Of a DNA stretch of 64,000 nucleotides, positions 8,512-17,150 are shown piece after piece. Numbering within the stretch: the stretch's first letter is position 1; the number at the start of each line of letters is the position of its first letter. The DNA is taken from NCBI GenBank assembly GCA_013530545.1, contig SPVA01000022.1:1-64000 (forward strand), given 5' to 3'. The stretch comes from Acinetobacter lwoffii. Lineage in GTDB: Bacteria; Pseudomonadota; Gammaproteobacteria; Pseudomonadales; Moraxellaceae. A program made the translations under genes and the position numbers. Below the pieces are notes generated by a model, which saw only the letters and a list, made by a program, of their open reading frames with translations, searched no databases and had not been told where the DNA came from.

Positions 8512-9909
8512 ATGAATAATGAATGCATGGCAAGACTGGCCGAGCAGTGGGAACAGATCTGTCAAAATTATTCATCTGATGACTTATTGCATGCCTTTCA
8601 CTTTATTCAAGATCATTCCCTGATTCTGGTGGAAGAATTCTATAAAAACATGCTCCTTGAAAAGGAATCTGCAGAATTCTTTTCCGATGACTTGATTCAA
8701 CAGCGCTTGCGTGACACTTTAAATGCCTGGCTACTTGAAAGCTTTAGTGTGGGGATTAATAAACGCTATGCCGATGCCGTGCAGAAACAGGCGATGGTGG
8801 GGCATGTGCATGCGCGTGTCGGAATTCCATCCTGGCTGATCATGCGCGGTGTGCGTGAAATTGAGCGTAAAATGTTTGAACTGCTGGATGAGAATCCTCA
8901 CCACAGTATGTTGACCACCTGCAGTTATATTGTCCAAATCATGGGATTTGCCACAGAAGTCATGTGCCGATCTTATGAAGCCAAAACAGCCATGAATCAG
9001 GAAATTAAACACAGTTATCGTGTTTTTTCAGCGATGCAGGATGTAGCCGTACAAAAAGATAAACAGCGTAGCTCATTGCTGGACTGGGAAAATGAGCTCA
9101 TGTTCAAGGTCTTTTCTGAGCATGAAAAATTGAATCATCCGATGCTGTCCAAGTCGGAGTTTGGTTTATGGTTTATCCATAAAGCCTCTTATGCTTTTAC
9201 CGGCTCTGACCAGGTCGATTTAATCATTGAACGAATTTATCAAGTCGATGAACTTAATCAAGAGATCATGGACTGTACGGACAAAAACAATATGCTGGGA
9301 CTAATCCAGCAGATCCGTGACTTGAACCGCGAAATTCAGCTGCTGGTGGACCAGTTATTTCAGGTGGCCGAATATATTGAATCAGGTAATGATTCATTGA
9401 CCCAGTTACTGAATCGCCGTTATTTGAATACGATTATTTCACGTGAAATCACTTTTTCTCGTAAGAATCATACGCCTTTGTCTTTACTTGCTATCGATGC
9501 TGATTATTTCAAAAGTATTAATGACAAATTCGGACATGCAGCAGGTGATCTGGCCTTGAAATTTCTGGCCGAAGCATTGCAAAAATATAGTCAGGGCAGT
9601 GATTATGCTTTTCGGGTCGGCGGTGAAGAGTTTTTGCTGTTACTGGTGGATACTGATGAAAAACGTGCCCTCAATATTGCCGAAAGTATTCGTAAATATA
9701 TTGAAAATGGCATGATTAATTCGGCACAAGGCCAGCAGTTTAAATTTACGGTGAGTATTGGTTGTGTGCTTTATGATGGACATCCGGATTATCAGCGCTT
9801 CCTGAATGCGGCAGATTCTGCCTTGTATATGGCGAAGAACAACGGGCGTAACAGGGTCTATATGGCTCATCAGTCCTTGAACCCGGGCACACAGCCACTC
9901 TCGGTTTAA
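8512..9909 (+). CDS. globin-coupled diguanylate cyclase (DosC/YddV-like)
   Basis: A cytoplasmic c-di-GMP synthase with a haem sensor. The N-terminal protoglobin-like domain (about residues 1-160) carries VGHVHARVGIPSW, whose His fits the proximal haem ligand. A helical linker follows to about 300. The C-terminal GGDEF domain (about 305-455) has an intact active site RVGGEEF near residue 370, a DADYFKSINDKFGH metal/GTP segment, and no clear RxxD inhibitory site. The order globin, linker, GGDEF is that of the oxygen-sensing cyclase DosC. I chose ATG 8512 rather than GTG 8479 because the globin domain starts there. Confidence 0.9.
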   Translation: MNNECMARLAEQWEQICQNYSSDDLLHAFHFIQDHSLILVEEFYKNMLLEKESAEFFSDDLIQQRLRDTLNAWLLESFSVGINKRYADAVQKQAMVGHVHARVGIPSWLIMRGVREIERKMFELLDENPHHSMLTTCSYIVQIMGFATEVMCRSYEAKTAMNQEIKHSYRVFSAMQDVAVQKDKQRSSLLDWENELMFKVFSEHEKLNHPMLSKSEFGLWFIHKASYAFTGSDQVDLIIERIYQVDELNQEIMDCTDKNNMLGLIQQIRDLNREIQLLVDQLFQVAEYIESGNDSLTQLLNRRYLNTIISREITFSRKNHTPLSLLAIDADYFKSINDKFGHAAGDLALKFLAEALQKYSQGSDYAFRVGGEEFLLLLVDTDEKRALNIAESIRKYIENGMINSAQGQQFKFTVSIGCVLYDGHPDYQRFLNAADSALYMAKNNGRNRVYMAHQSLNPGTQPLSV

Positions 9910-9920
9910 ATGAAAGGTTT

Positions 9921-10481
9921 TTATTCAGTTGCAGACTGCTGCTCTATAAATTCCTGAAATTTCTGTTTTTGCTGAAGATATTCGGGATGATTTTTAGCTT
10001 TATCCCATTTCTGTTTAAAAATTTTGGCAGCAGCGGCTTTAACAGGATCTTCCTGATTGCGTGGCAGCTCGGAACGGCCATGCGCGCCACTTAAACCTTT
10101 TTTGTCTTCCGGAACCGGACCGTCGTATTTTTTGCCACCTTTATGGTTGGCATAACGCCGGGCACGGGTAAAACCCATCTGTAAAAACTTGCGTGCCATG
10201 TCCGCACCAATAAAATCTTCTTGTTTTAAATAGTCCAAGAAAAGCTGATAGATTTTCTCGCTACTGGCTTGGGCTTTTGCTTCATCTGCAAAGCGCCAGT
10301 GTGGCAGGATTTCCGATTTATAAGGCTCAACCAGTAATACACCTTGTTCACCACGGCCAATCCGGTAGAGCTCGGGTCGTTTACGAAAATTAATCTTTGC
10401 AAAGTCCAGAGAATAATCAAAACTATTCGAAACTACACGTGACGGACGTTTTGGTGGGGTTACTTTGGCAGATGACTTCAT
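9921..10481 (-). CDS. DUF4385 family protein
   Basis: A 186-residue basic soluble protein that matches DUF4385. Conserved segments are FDYSLDFAKINFRKRPELYRIGRGEQGVLLVEPYKSEILPHW in outline (residues 22-62, key residues the Arg and Trp positions) and FIGADMARKFLQMGFTRARRY near 93-113. It is convergent with the cyclase gene. The family is often found in soil and marine bacteria and has no assigned function; the basic C-terminus (KFKQKWDKAKNHPEYL region) may bind nucleic acid, which is inference only. Confidence 0.8.
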   Translation of the reverse strand: MKSSAKVTPPKRPSRVVSNSFDYSLDFAKINFRKRPELYRIGRGEQGVLLVEPYKSEILPHWRFADEAKAQASSEKIYQLFLDYLKQEDFIGADMARKFLQMGFTRARRYANHKGGKKYDGPVPEDKKGLSGAHGRSELPRNQEDPVKAAAAKIFKQKWDKAKNHPEYLQQKQKFQEFIEQQSATE

Positions 10482-10556
10482 ATTCGGCCTTTTCTGAAAT
10501 TTAAAATTATTCGATATTTCAGCTAATACAAATTATGAAAATGAAAGGCAGGATAC

Positions 10557-10588
10557 AGAAAAGCCCCTGTCATTTAGAACTAGGGGCT
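10557..10588 (-). terminator. terminator of the Lys/Ser-rich protein gene
   Basis: AGCCCCT (10562-10568) and AGGGGCT (10582-10588) form a 7-bp stem followed on the minus strand by TTTTCTG. Confidence 0.8.
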
Positions 10589-10594
10589 TTCATT

Positions 10595-11029
10595 TTACTT
10601 CGATTTTTTCGAACTGGTCTTCGAGGTTTTAGCCTTGGTTGACTTGCTCTTAGAGGAGCTGCTCGACTGTTTTTTAGCAGGTGCTGATTTTTTTGAAGAA
10701 GACTTTTTCACTTTAGTGTCGTCTTTACTCTTGTTGCTGCTTTTCGCTTTAGCCGGTTTTTTCGCGGAAGAGGTCTTTTGGTCTTTCGCTTTATCACTGG
10801 CTTTTGAGCTCGAATTTTTCTTCGCCTTCACTTTTTCATCTTTGCTGGCATTGTCTTTCTTAGAAGATGCTGCTTTAGATTTACTGCTCGCCGCTTTTTT
10901 AGTGACTTTGCGATCACTGTCTTTGTCACTACTCTTATTCGACTTTTTCAGTTTCTCATCTTGGGTCTTTTTAGCAGTTTTTGCTGATTTTTTGCTGTCT
11001 TTCGCCTGGTTATTTTTACTATTCGCCAT
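10595..11029 (-). CDS. Lys/Ser/Ala-rich histone H1-like protein
   Basis: A 144-residue protein built almost wholly of Lys, Ser, Ala, Thr and Asp in short units such as KKSAKTAKK and SKSKAASSKK. There is no hydrophobic core, so it should be disordered and very basic. It resembles bacterial histone H1-like (AlgP/HctB-type) proteins that condense DNA or bind RNA. ATG 11029 is chosen because AAGGA lies eight bases upstream; an earlier in-frame start at 11047 has no such site. The opposite strand has a long open frame that is only a mirror of this low-complexity sequence. Confidence 0.75.
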   Translation of the reverse strand: MANSKNNQAKDSKKSAKTAKKTQDEKLKKSNKSSDKDSDRKVTKKAASSKSKAASSKKDNASKDEKVKAKKNSSSKASDKAKDQKTSSAKKPAKAKSSNKSKDDTKVKKSSSKKSAPAKKQSSSSSKSKSTKAKTSKTSSKKSK

Positions 11030-11298
11030 GGTTACTTTCCTTATCATTAAAAATCAATCAGAAAGATATAAAGCGCTTTGCTGTATATCAACTTCAAATT
11101 ACTTTAATGGGAGAGCGGCAGGATTAAAACTTTATCGTGTATCCAAGTGTAGGCTTGTTGCAAACACAAGCAGGAATTGTTTGAGTTCTAGACTGAAACA
11201 TAGCAAGTTTTGGGAGAGGTCTTTAAACCCTGTTACCAGGTGTTATTTATAGCAAGTGAGCTTTTGAATTAAGTATTGATATCCTCTTCCTTTAAAAG
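11030..11298. other. intergenic region without supported genes
   Basis: About 270 bases between the Lys/Ser-rich gene and the folE terminator. I see no ribosome-binding site plus ORF. The region is AT-rich and presumably carries the promoter of the leftward Lys/Ser-rich gene. Confidence 0.4.
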
Positions 11299-11321
11299 CA
11301 AAAAACCCCGAATGATCGAGG
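11299..11321 (-). terminator. terminator of folE
   Basis: TCGAGG (11316-11321) pairs with CCCCGA (11306-11311) through one G-U pair around a 4-base loop. On the minus strand it is followed by TTTTTTT. Confidence 0.75.
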
Positions 11322-11352
11322 CTCTGAGTAACTTATTTTTAAGCTTTAATAA

Positions 11353-11907
11353 TTAATAGCTTTCTGGAACCGCACTTAAAAATTCACGACGTGTTTCTTT
11401 GTCGGTTTTAAAATCACCAATAAATGATACCGTACGTGTGGTTGATTCCTGCTTGCCTACACCGCGCATCATCATGCACATGTGCGCAGAATCAATCATT
11501 ACTGCAACACCGCGTGCTTTGGTGACTTCAGCCACTGCTTCTGCAATTTGCTGAGTCAGATTTTCCTGAATCTGCAAACGGCGTGCAAACATTTCAGTAA
11601 TACGGGCAAATTTAGACAGGCCTAAAACATGACCTTCTGGCAAATAGGCGATATGTACGCGGCCATAAAATGGCAATAAGTGATGCTCACATAGCGAATA
11701 AAATTCGATGTTTTTGACCAGTACCATTTCACGGTTATCGGAAGGGAAGACCGCCTTGTTGGTCACTTCTTCAAGTGTCTGGCTATAACCCGAGGTTAAA
11801 TATGAAAATGCTTTCGCAGCGCGCACAGGCGTATCTTTGAGACCAGGGCGATTTAGATCTTCGCCAACGGCAGTAAGAATGTTTGCGTAGGATTGCTGCA
11901 TAGTCAT
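11353..11907 (-). CDS. folE: GTP cyclohydrolase I
   Basis: A 184-residue enzyme that converts GTP to 7,8-dihydroneopterin triphosphate, the first step of folate (tetrahydrobiopterin-type) synthesis. The zinc site [12 protein letters not shown] is intact near residues 71-82, and the conserved [19 protein letters not shown] and [11 protein letters not shown] blocks follow, the latter supplying the second zinc-binding Cys. The length is right for the short bacterial form. It is monocistronic with its own terminator. Confidence 0.97.
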   Translation of the reverse strand: MTMQQSYANILTAVGEDLNRPGLKDTPVRAAKAFSYLTSGYSQTLEEVTNKAVFPSDNREMVLVKNIEFYSLCEHHLLPFYGRVHIAYLPEGHVLGLSKFARITEMFARRLQIQENLTQQIAEAVAEVTKARGVAVMIDSAHMCMMMRGVGKQESTTRTVSFIGDFKTDKETRREFLSAVPESY

Positions 11908-11994
11908 ATGACGTATTCACTTAAACTGAGAATGAACAAGGACGGCATTGTAGCAGAAAACTTTTACAATGCCTTGTTTTGAGGCTAAAACCGT

Positions 11995-12678
11995 TTACTG
12001 TTTGAACTTTGGATTATTTTCTGCACGTTTGAGCAGAACCAATACTGCACCGGTACCTCCTTGCTTTTCAGGTGCACTGACAAAAGCCAAAACATCGCGA
12101 TGCTGACGCAGCCAGCCGTTGACATAGGTTTTTAAAATCGCTTCCGGACCTTTGCCATGTACGATTTTAATCACGTTCTGGTTTTCATCTTTGGCGATCT
12201 GGATAATTTGCAGCACGGCTTGACGCGCTTCTTCTACGGTACAGCCATGCAGATCCACAGCCTCAAACCAGCGCAAGTTACCGGCTTTCAAGTCTTCAAA
12301 AACTTTATGCTGCAAGGTGGCAATGCGGTAACTCAAGTTGGCCTGACTCCCGACAGGATTGAGCATGGCCTGAGTATCTGATAAAGCCATTGCCTCTGTT
12401 TCCATCGGGCCAGTAGCCGCTGCACGCTTCGCCAGGATTTGTGCATCCGGCTTTTTCTTGCGTGGCTTGTCCAGTTGAACCGTATTGCCCGATTCAATTT
12501 TTTGCACGCCCTGCATTTGCTTGCGGAATAATTCAAGTTCTTCTAAAGCCTCTTGCTCGATAGTCTTTTCAACTGGTGCAGCAACGACCGCAGGCGTTTG
12601 CGGCTGTGTAATTTGCTTCTTAAAAGATTTCAGCAGGTTGTACTGATCTTTAGATAATGAAGAATCGTGTTTACTCAT
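11995..12678 (-). CDS. Smr domain protein (SmrA-type endonuclease)
   Basis: A 227-residue soluble protein with a C-terminal Smr domain (about residues 137-222). It shows the signatures LDLHGC-type VDLHGCTVEEARQAV, KIVHGKG and the closing region LAFVSAPEKQGGTGAVLVLLK. Small stand-alone Smr proteins of this type (YdaL/SmrA) are nucleases acting on DNA or RNA. The N-terminal ~110 residues are charged and poorly conserved. It lies between folE and trpC on the same strand with separate promoters. Confidence 0.88.
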   Translation of the reverse strand: MSKHDSSLSKDQYNLLKSFKKQITQPQTPAVVAAPVEKTIEQEALEELELFRKQMQGVQKIESGNTVQLDKPRKKKPDAQILAKRAAATGPMETEAMALSDTQAMLNPVGSQANLSYRIATLQHKVFEDLKAGNLRWFEAVDLHGCTVEEARQAVLQIIQIAKDENQNVIKIVHGKGPEAILKTYVNGWLRQHRDVLAFVSAPEKQGGTGAVLVLLKRAENNPKFKQ

Positions 12679-12820
12679 AATTGTAAAAACAAGGGAGATG
12701 CGGAATTTACAAGAATTATAGTCTGAAAATAGACAAAGGAGAACTGAATTGCGTTCATGACAGTGCTGAGGATTTTAAATGCGCTCGAGATTCTATGGTC
12801 TACTTTTCAATATTGAAAAT

Positions 12821-12853
12821 AAAAAAGCCCAATTCTGAGATTGGGCTTTTTTA
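12821..12853. terminator. bidirectional terminator below trpC
   Basis: CCCAAT/ATTGGG arms around TCTGAG are flanked by AAAAAAG and CTTTTTT, so the hairpin can work on both strands. It ends the trpGDC transcript on the minus strand. Confidence 0.85.
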
Positions 12854-12876
12854 ATGCTTAGGTGAGCATTTACATC

Positions 12877-13683
12877 TTAAACCGCTTCAGGCTCACCAAA
12901 TAGATCACGGAAAGCGTGGTCTGGACGTGGCTGTTTCATGAAGCTTTCGCCGACCAAGAAGGCGTGAATATCATTTTCCTGCATCATCGCAACATCCGCA
13001 GGTGTGGCAATACCACTTTCAGTCACCAGCAGGCGTGAAGGGTCCAGTAATTTTTTCAAACGTAATGATGTGTTTAAATCCACATCAAAGGTTTTTAAAT
13101 TACGGTTATTTACACCGAGCAGACAACGATCAGAAAGTTTTAAAGCACGGGATAGTTCTTCTTCATCGTGAACTTCAACCAGTACATCCAGATGATGTTC
13201 AAATGCAGTTTTAGACATTTCTTCTAACTGCTGATCAGACAGGCAAGCCACAATTAGCAAGATACAGTCTGCATGCAGAGCACGTGCTTCGATAACTCCA
13301 TAAGGATCGATCAGAAAGTCTTTGCGCAGTGCAGGCAGGTCGCAATGTGAACGGGCAATCTGAATGTTGTCATCGTGACCCTGGAAAAAGTCTACATCGG
13401 TCAGCACCGATAAACAGGCTGCACCTGCCTCCTGATACTGTGCTGCAATTTCCGCAGGGTTAAAGTTCTCGCGAATAATGCCCTTAGATGGCGAAGCTTT
13501 CTTAATTTCAGCAATGACACCCGGACGTTTCGACACTAAAGACTGGGCAAAACCACGCACAGGTGATGCACCTTGTGCCAGTTCTTCCAGATCTTTATAG
13601 CTTTTCTGCTTTAAACGTAGGGCAAATTCTTCTTTTTTACGGTCAACAATTTTGCCTAAAATTGTATTTGCGATATCCACCAT
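12877..13683 (-). CDS. trpC: indole-3-glycerol phosphate synthase
   Basis: A 268-residue TIM-barrel enzyme that closes the indole ring in tryptophan synthesis. Catalytic and binding elements are intact: VIAEIKKASPSKG (Glu and Lys, near residues 56-68), SVLTDVDFFQG, LRKDFLIDPYGV with the general acid Lys, and LLVTESGIATPADV for phosphate binding. ATG 13683 (MVDIANTILGK) with AGGGA upstream is preferred to a TTG two codons earlier. It is the last gene of a trpG-trpD-trpC operon, 20 bases after trpD. This split arrangement without trpE, F, B and A is usual in Acinetobacter. Confidence 0.97.
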   Translation of the reverse strand: MVDIANTILGKIVDRKKEEFALRLKQKSYKDLEELAQGASPVRGFAQSLVSKRPGVIAEIKKASPSKGIIRENFNPAEIAAQYQEAGAACLSVLTDVDFFQGHDDNIQIARSHCDLPALRKDFLIDPYGVIEARALHADCILLIVACLSDQQLEEMSKTAFEHHLDVLVEVHDEEELSRALKLSDRCLLGVNNRNLKTFDVDLNTSLRLKKLLDPSRLLVTESGIATPADVAMMQENDIHAFLVGESFMKQPRPDHAFRDLFGEPEAV

Positions 13684-13703
13684 GATCAAAATCCCTGACC
13701 GAA

Positions 13704-14750
13704 TTAAGCTTCGTAATGTTTAATAGTTTTGGTAAATTCAGACAGTACACTCATTTTCTCAAGTGCCTGACCGCCATAGATAATGTCATGTGCCAGCGCA
13801 ACACCTTGCTTATAGCTGCTGGTCAAACCGGAGACATAAATACCTGCGCCGGCATTCAGCGCGATCATATTGGCGGCTTTATCGCCGATGTCTGATTTTT
13901 TCTTGCCCAGTGCATCTTTGATTAAAGCCAGACTTTGCGCAGAATCTTCCACAATCAGTCCGGTCAGAGTTTGCGATTCAATATCGACCGATTCAGGAAT
14001 AATGTCCCATTCGGTGACTTCGCCATTTTTCAGTTCAGCAACATGAGTTGAAGAGGCTATACTGATTTCATCCAGACCATCACGTGAATGTACTACCATC
14101 ACATGTTCAGCACCGAGCTGTTTCATAACTTCGGCAATTGGACGGCAGAGTTCATTGGAAAATACGCCAATGACCAGACGTTGTACGCCAGCCGGATTGG
14201 TTAAAGGACCGAGCAGGTTGAAAATACTGCGAATCCCCAATTCTTTACGTGGGCCGATTGCATATTTCATGGCTTGATGATGATTCGGTGCAAACAGGAA
14301 GCCGACACCGACATCACGGATACAGCGTTCAGTCTGCTGCATATTCAGGTCCAGATTAATCCCGGCCTGTTCCAGCAAATCTGACGAACCTGATTTGGTC
14401 GAAACGCCGCGGTTACCATGTTTGGCTATAGTTGCACCGGCTGCTGCGATCACGAATGCAGAGGCAGTAGAAACGTTAAACAGGTTTTGACCGTCACCGC
14501 CTGTGCCGACGATATCGACCAGATAAGGAATGTCACTGACATCAATTTTAGTGGCAAGTTCACGCATGACACGTGCAGCTGCGGTAATCTCATCAATGCT
14601 TTCGCCTTTAAGACGTAAGCCCATCAGCAGGGCACCAATCTGGGCATCGGTCGCTTCACCTGACATGATGGCACGCATCACGTCTTGCATTTGATCCTGA
14701 GTCAGGTGAATGTTTTTAGTAATATTGCTTAAAGCTTGTTGAATATTCAT
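13704..14750 (-). CDS. trpD: anthranilate phosphoribosyltransferase
   Basis: A 348-residue enzyme that transfers the phosphoribosyl group of PRPP to anthranilate. The glycine-rich [20 protein letters not shown] region (GTGGD near residue 86), the KHGNRGVS segment and the downstream [22 protein letters not shown] region are all present. The last of these carries the anthranilate-binding Arg. Full length. It sits 9 bases after trpG and is part of the trpGDC operon. Confidence 0.98.
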   Translation of the reverse strand: MNIQQALSNITKNIHLTQDQMQDVMRAIMSGEATDAQIGALLMGLRLKGESIDEITAAARVMRELATKIDVSDIPYLVDIVGTGGDGQNLFNVSTASAFVIAAAGATIAKHGNRGVSTKSGSSDLLEQAGINLDLNMQQTERCIRDVGVGFLFAPNHHQAMKYAIGPRKELGIRSIFNLLGPLTNPAGVQRLVIGVFSNELCRPIAEVMKQLGAEHVMVVHSRDGLDEISIASSTHVAELKNGEVTEWDIIPESVDIESQTLTGLIVEDSAQSLALIKDALGKKKSDIGDKAANMIALNAGAGIYVSGLTSSYKQGVALAHDIIYGGQALEKMSVLSEFTKTIKHYEA

Positions 14751-14759
14751 AAGGTGTTC

Positions 14760-15344
14760 TTAGGCATAAATTTCGAGAAAGTTTTTAAAGATTTGATGAC
14801 CATGCTGGCTCAGAATCGATTCGGGATGGAACTGCACGCCTTCGACCGGCAATGTCTTATGTTTCACACCCATAATTTCTTCCATAGAGCCGTCAGCTTC
14901 ATTGGTCCAGCAGGTCACTTCCAGACATTCGGGCAAGGTGGCTTGATCAATCACCAGTGAATGATAGCGCGTTGCAGGAAATGGAGAAGGGAGATTGCTG
15001 AAAATCCCGGTATCACTGTGGTACATATCAGACAGACGGCCATGCATGACACGTTTGGCACGCACGATATCACCGCCAAATGCCTGCCCAATACTTTGAT
15101 GACCAAGACAAACGCCCAGTAAAGGAATTTTGCCAGCAAAATGCTGAATGGCAGGAATAGAAATTCCTGCCTCACTTGGCGAGCACGGGCCGGGGCCAAT
15201 CACTAAATACTTAGGTTGCCATCGCTCTATATCTTCCAATGTCACGGCATCATTACGGACTACTTTTACTTCTTGATTCAGTTCGCCAAAATATTGGACG
15301 ATGTTATAAGTAAAGGAGTCATAGTTGTCGATCATGAGAAGCAT
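14760..15344 (-). CDS. trpG: anthranilate synthase glutaminase subunit
   Basis: A 194-residue class I glutamine amidotransferase that supplies ammonia to TrpE, and possibly to PabB. The nucleophile lies in [13 protein letters not shown] (Cys near 79) and the His-Glu pair in [13 protein letters not shown] near 170. The start is ATG at 15344 ([14 protein letters not shown]); AAGAGG lies about 11 bases upstream. It is the first gene of trpGDC. The prophage attachment repeat begins only 53 bases upstream, so part of the promoter region is now flanked by phage DNA. Confidence 0.97.
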   Translation of the reverse strand: MLLMIDNYDSFTYNIVQYFGELNQEVKVVRNDAVTLEDIERWQPKYLVIGPGPCSPSEAGISIPAIQHFAGKIPLLGVCLGHQSIGQAFGGDIVRAKRVMHGRLSDMYHSDTGIFSNLPSPFPATRYHSLVIDQATLPECLEVTCWTNEADGSMEEIMGVKHKTLPVEGVQFHPESILSQHGHQIFKNFLEIYA

Positions 15345-15396
15345 ATCGCACGTAACCTCTTGATAATTATGAAAATGAGTATCTTTATTTCTAATC

Positions 15397-15417
15397 GTTA
15401 CTCACTATGTTACTCAC
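15397..15417 (+). other. attL: left prophage attachment repeat
   Basis: Two GTTACTCAC boxes separated by TAT. The same 21-base arrangement, with one G-to-A change, is at 63747-63767 beside the integrase, in the same orientation. These repeats bound all phage-type genes. A shared AAAAGTGA follows on both sides at slightly different spacing. The exact crossover core cannot be fixed from one genome. Confidence 0.75.
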
Positions 15418-15448
15418 TTTTAGAAAAGTGACTGATTTTGCAGGCATT

Positions 15449-15472
15449 AAAAAGCCGCTCAATCAAGCGGCT
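15449..15472 (-). terminator. terminator overlapping the end of the excisionase gene
   Basis: AGCCGCT (15453-15459) and AGCGGCT (15466-15472) form a perfect 7-bp stem with TTTTTA after it on the minus strand. It overlaps the stop codon of the preceding gene and insulates trpG from the leftward phage operon. Confidence 0.85.
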
Positions 15473-15732
15473 ACTTTACCAGTTTTTGAATGCCTTGTGA
15501 CAACTTCGTTCACATAACTATTTAGATAGTAACTTCGTGGACCATCTTTGCTTGGCTGGTCAATTTCTCCTTTTTTAATCCGGTCATACAAAGTTGGTTC
15601 GCTCATGTTCATGCGCTTGGCAAATTCCTTGATACTCACTCGGCGCTCATCCTGATTTGCCATTGCTCTTTTAAGCTCCTGCATTTCATCAAAAATGGCT
15701 TGGAGTAAATTGTGCTCAGCTTCAGTTCCCAT
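15463..15732 (-). CDS. small helix-turn-helix protein, probable excisionase
   Basis: An 89-residue DNA-binding protein. Residues ~30-65 (RRVSIKEFAKRMNMSEPTLY followed by DRIKKGEI) form an AlpA/MerR-like helix-turn-helix as in phage excisionases. The C-terminus (YVNEVVTRHSKTGKVAA) is basic. GGAGG precedes the start. It is the last gene of the leftward operon and lies 46 bases from attL, the usual position of xis. Because att separates it from the integrase gene in the circular phage map, a role in directional recombination is likely but not shown. Confidence 0.7.
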   Translation of the reverse strand: MGTEAEHNLLQAIFDEMQELKRAMANQDERRVSIKEFAKRMNMSEPTLYDRIKKGEIDQPSKDGPRSYYLNSYVNEVVTRHSKTGKVAA

Positions 15733-16095
15733 CTAAGACACCTCCTTTAAGCTTTGAACTACTGATTCCGGCAACCCAAAAAAATCATTTAGAGTTTTAT
15801 CAAATTCACCGCTTTCAATGAATTGATCAATACAGTTTTCCGGTTTTTGATGCTTTGCGATGTAGCTGCTCAATGCCTGATATATACCGTTTGAATTTCC
15901 CTTATTTACACCGACATGAATCTTGTCACCGATATTCTTAACTGAAAATCCAACATTAAGGTTTGAAGCATCAATGATTTCCATAAATGGCACGAATTCG
16001 TCCTGATTAAAAATCAGATCAAATGGCATTTCTTTATGCAGCTCATCACAAACATAGTTCGCCAATTGAAGTTTGGTTAGTTGAATTTCAGTCAT
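15733..16095 (-). CDS. hypothetical phage early protein
   Basis: A 120-residue acidic soluble protein of unknown function (MTEIQLTKLQLANYV... to FGLPESVVQSLKEVS). The start ATG 16095 overlaps the end of the upstream gene by 8 bases, and the stop overlaps the ribosome-binding region of the excisionase gene, so it is translationally packed into the leftward operon. I recognise no domain; a beta-rich centre (NLNVGFSVKNIGDKIHVGVNK) is visible. Confidence 0.65.
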   Translation of the reverse strand: MTEIQLTKLQLANYVCDELHKEMPFDLIFNQDEFVPFMEIIDASNLNVGFSVKNIGDKIHVGVNKGNSNGIYQALSSYIAKHQKPENCIDQFIESGEFDKTLNDFFGLPESVVQSLKEVS

Positions 16096-16453
16096 TGGCT
16101 GGCTCCTGTGCTTTAAATTCCGTACCATCCGGATTAACACCTAAAGCCTCACAAATACGGTGGGCTACAGTTGAACCAGTGCCGAGCATGCTCATAACAT
16201 GAACCCAATTGAGCTTTGATCTTGTGACCTTTGATGCACGAAGTGATTGACGCAAAAGAGCTTTAAACTCATATTCCTTGAAACGACCTTTTTCGAGTTC
16301 CAAGACGAGTTTTGCAGGCACCGCTTGGGCTTTGGCTGGAACAACAAGAAAACCAGCTTCATTAATTGCCTTCAAAACTGCTTCTGCTTGCTCATCACCC
16401 CATTCATGGGAGTTGCGCAAAATTGCGGTTTTTACGACTTCTTTAATATCCAT
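16088..16453 (-). CDS. hypothetical phage early protein
   Basis: A 121-residue protein (MDIKEVVKTAILRNSHEWG...). The second half includes a basic helix (ALLRQSLRASKVTRSKLNWVHV) and a Gly-rich GTGSTVAHRICEALG that resembles a helix-turn-helix or ribbon. The ATG overlaps the upstream stop as TGATG, the same junction found at 16836, pointing to translational coupling. No confident family. Confidence 0.6.
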   Translation of the reverse strand: MDIKEVVKTAILRNSHEWGDEQAEAVLKAINEAGFLVVPAKAQAVPAKLVLELEKGRFKEYEFKALLRQSLRASKVTRSKLNWVHVMSMLGTGSTVAHRICEALGVNPDGTEFKAQEPAND

Positions 16454-16836
16454 CACGCCACCTCATAGAAGCGCTTAGCCTCATCAAAATCAGAAGTAAT
16501 TAACTCAGCACTATCTTTGTAGCAGTGCACGATTTCACCGTACTTAAAAGCTTGTTCAGCCTGCTGCATGTTTTTGCACTGGTACACCGGCTCTTTAAAC
16601 CAGTCTTCTGTATAAAACATTTGTTCCTGGTGTTCTTCAGCTGTGCCTTCCCATTCTTGAACCTGAAAGTATTCATCAAATGATTCGATCATGAACTGAT
16701 TACCTTCAGCTTTAGTCATGGCTCTGTATCGAGCCAAAGCACGTTCAGCAATTTCTTTTGATACGGCAGGTGACTGCTCATGCGGACTATCATCTTCAGG
16801 GCAGATTCCTACGCACCACAATTTATTCTTTTCCAT
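16453..16836 (-). CDS. hypothetical phage early protein
   Basis: A 127-residue acidic protein with many aromatic residues (WEGTAEEHQEQMFYTEDWF) and scattered cysteines. The junction GTGGCGTGATGGA with the upstream gene is identical to the one at its own 3' end, so two successive genes end in Val-Ala and start in the same overlapping way. Function unknown. Confidence 0.6.
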   Translation of the reverse strand: MEKNKLWCVGICPEDDSPHEQSPAVSKEIAERALARYRAMTKAEGNQFMIESFDEYFQVQEWEGTAEEHQEQMFYTEDWFKEPVYQCKNMQQAEQAFKYGEIVHCYKDSAELITSDFDEAKRFYEVA

Positions 16837-17078
16837 CACGCCACCTTTACATCTAAATAATCAGGGTTATCCAGGTGCTCTTCATATTCACCAAATAGCA
16901 CCTGGCATGCTGCATTGCCTGTTAAATCTTTCTTTAAGAGCACGTAACTCAGTGTCTTGCGTGTGCCTTTGCCGCTAAATGTCGAGCTGCCATCCGCAAG
17001 TTCATTTTTGATATAACCCAATTTTTCTAGCCAAAGCTTAAAGCCAACTTCATGCTTCTTTTTAATTCTGAAGATCAT
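16836..17078 (-). CDS. hypothetical phage early protein
   Basis: An 80-residue protein (MIFRIKKKHEVGFKLWLEKLG...). ATG 17078 is chosen over an upstream start at 17114 because GGGGG sits six bases before it. It contains alternating basic and hydrophobic residues and ends in DYLDVKVA. It is part of the leftward operon. No known domain. Confidence 0.55.
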   Translation of the reverse strand: MIFRIKKKHEVGFKLWLEKLGYIKNELADGSSTFSGKGTRKTLSYVLLKKDLTGNAACQVLFGEYEEHLDNPDYLDVKVA

Positions 17079-17150
17079 CTGTACCCCCAGGTGTTCGCAA
17101 AATTTCGAAGGCAATCATCAATACCGAATAGGTTGATGTTGCGGTAAGTT

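Noticed and set aside
10635-11252. 205-residue plus-strand ORF rich in Leu/Phe
   Set aside because: It is the mirror of the Lys/Ser-rich gene: AAG/TCT-type codons read in reverse give Leu/Phe. It has no ribosome site or domain.
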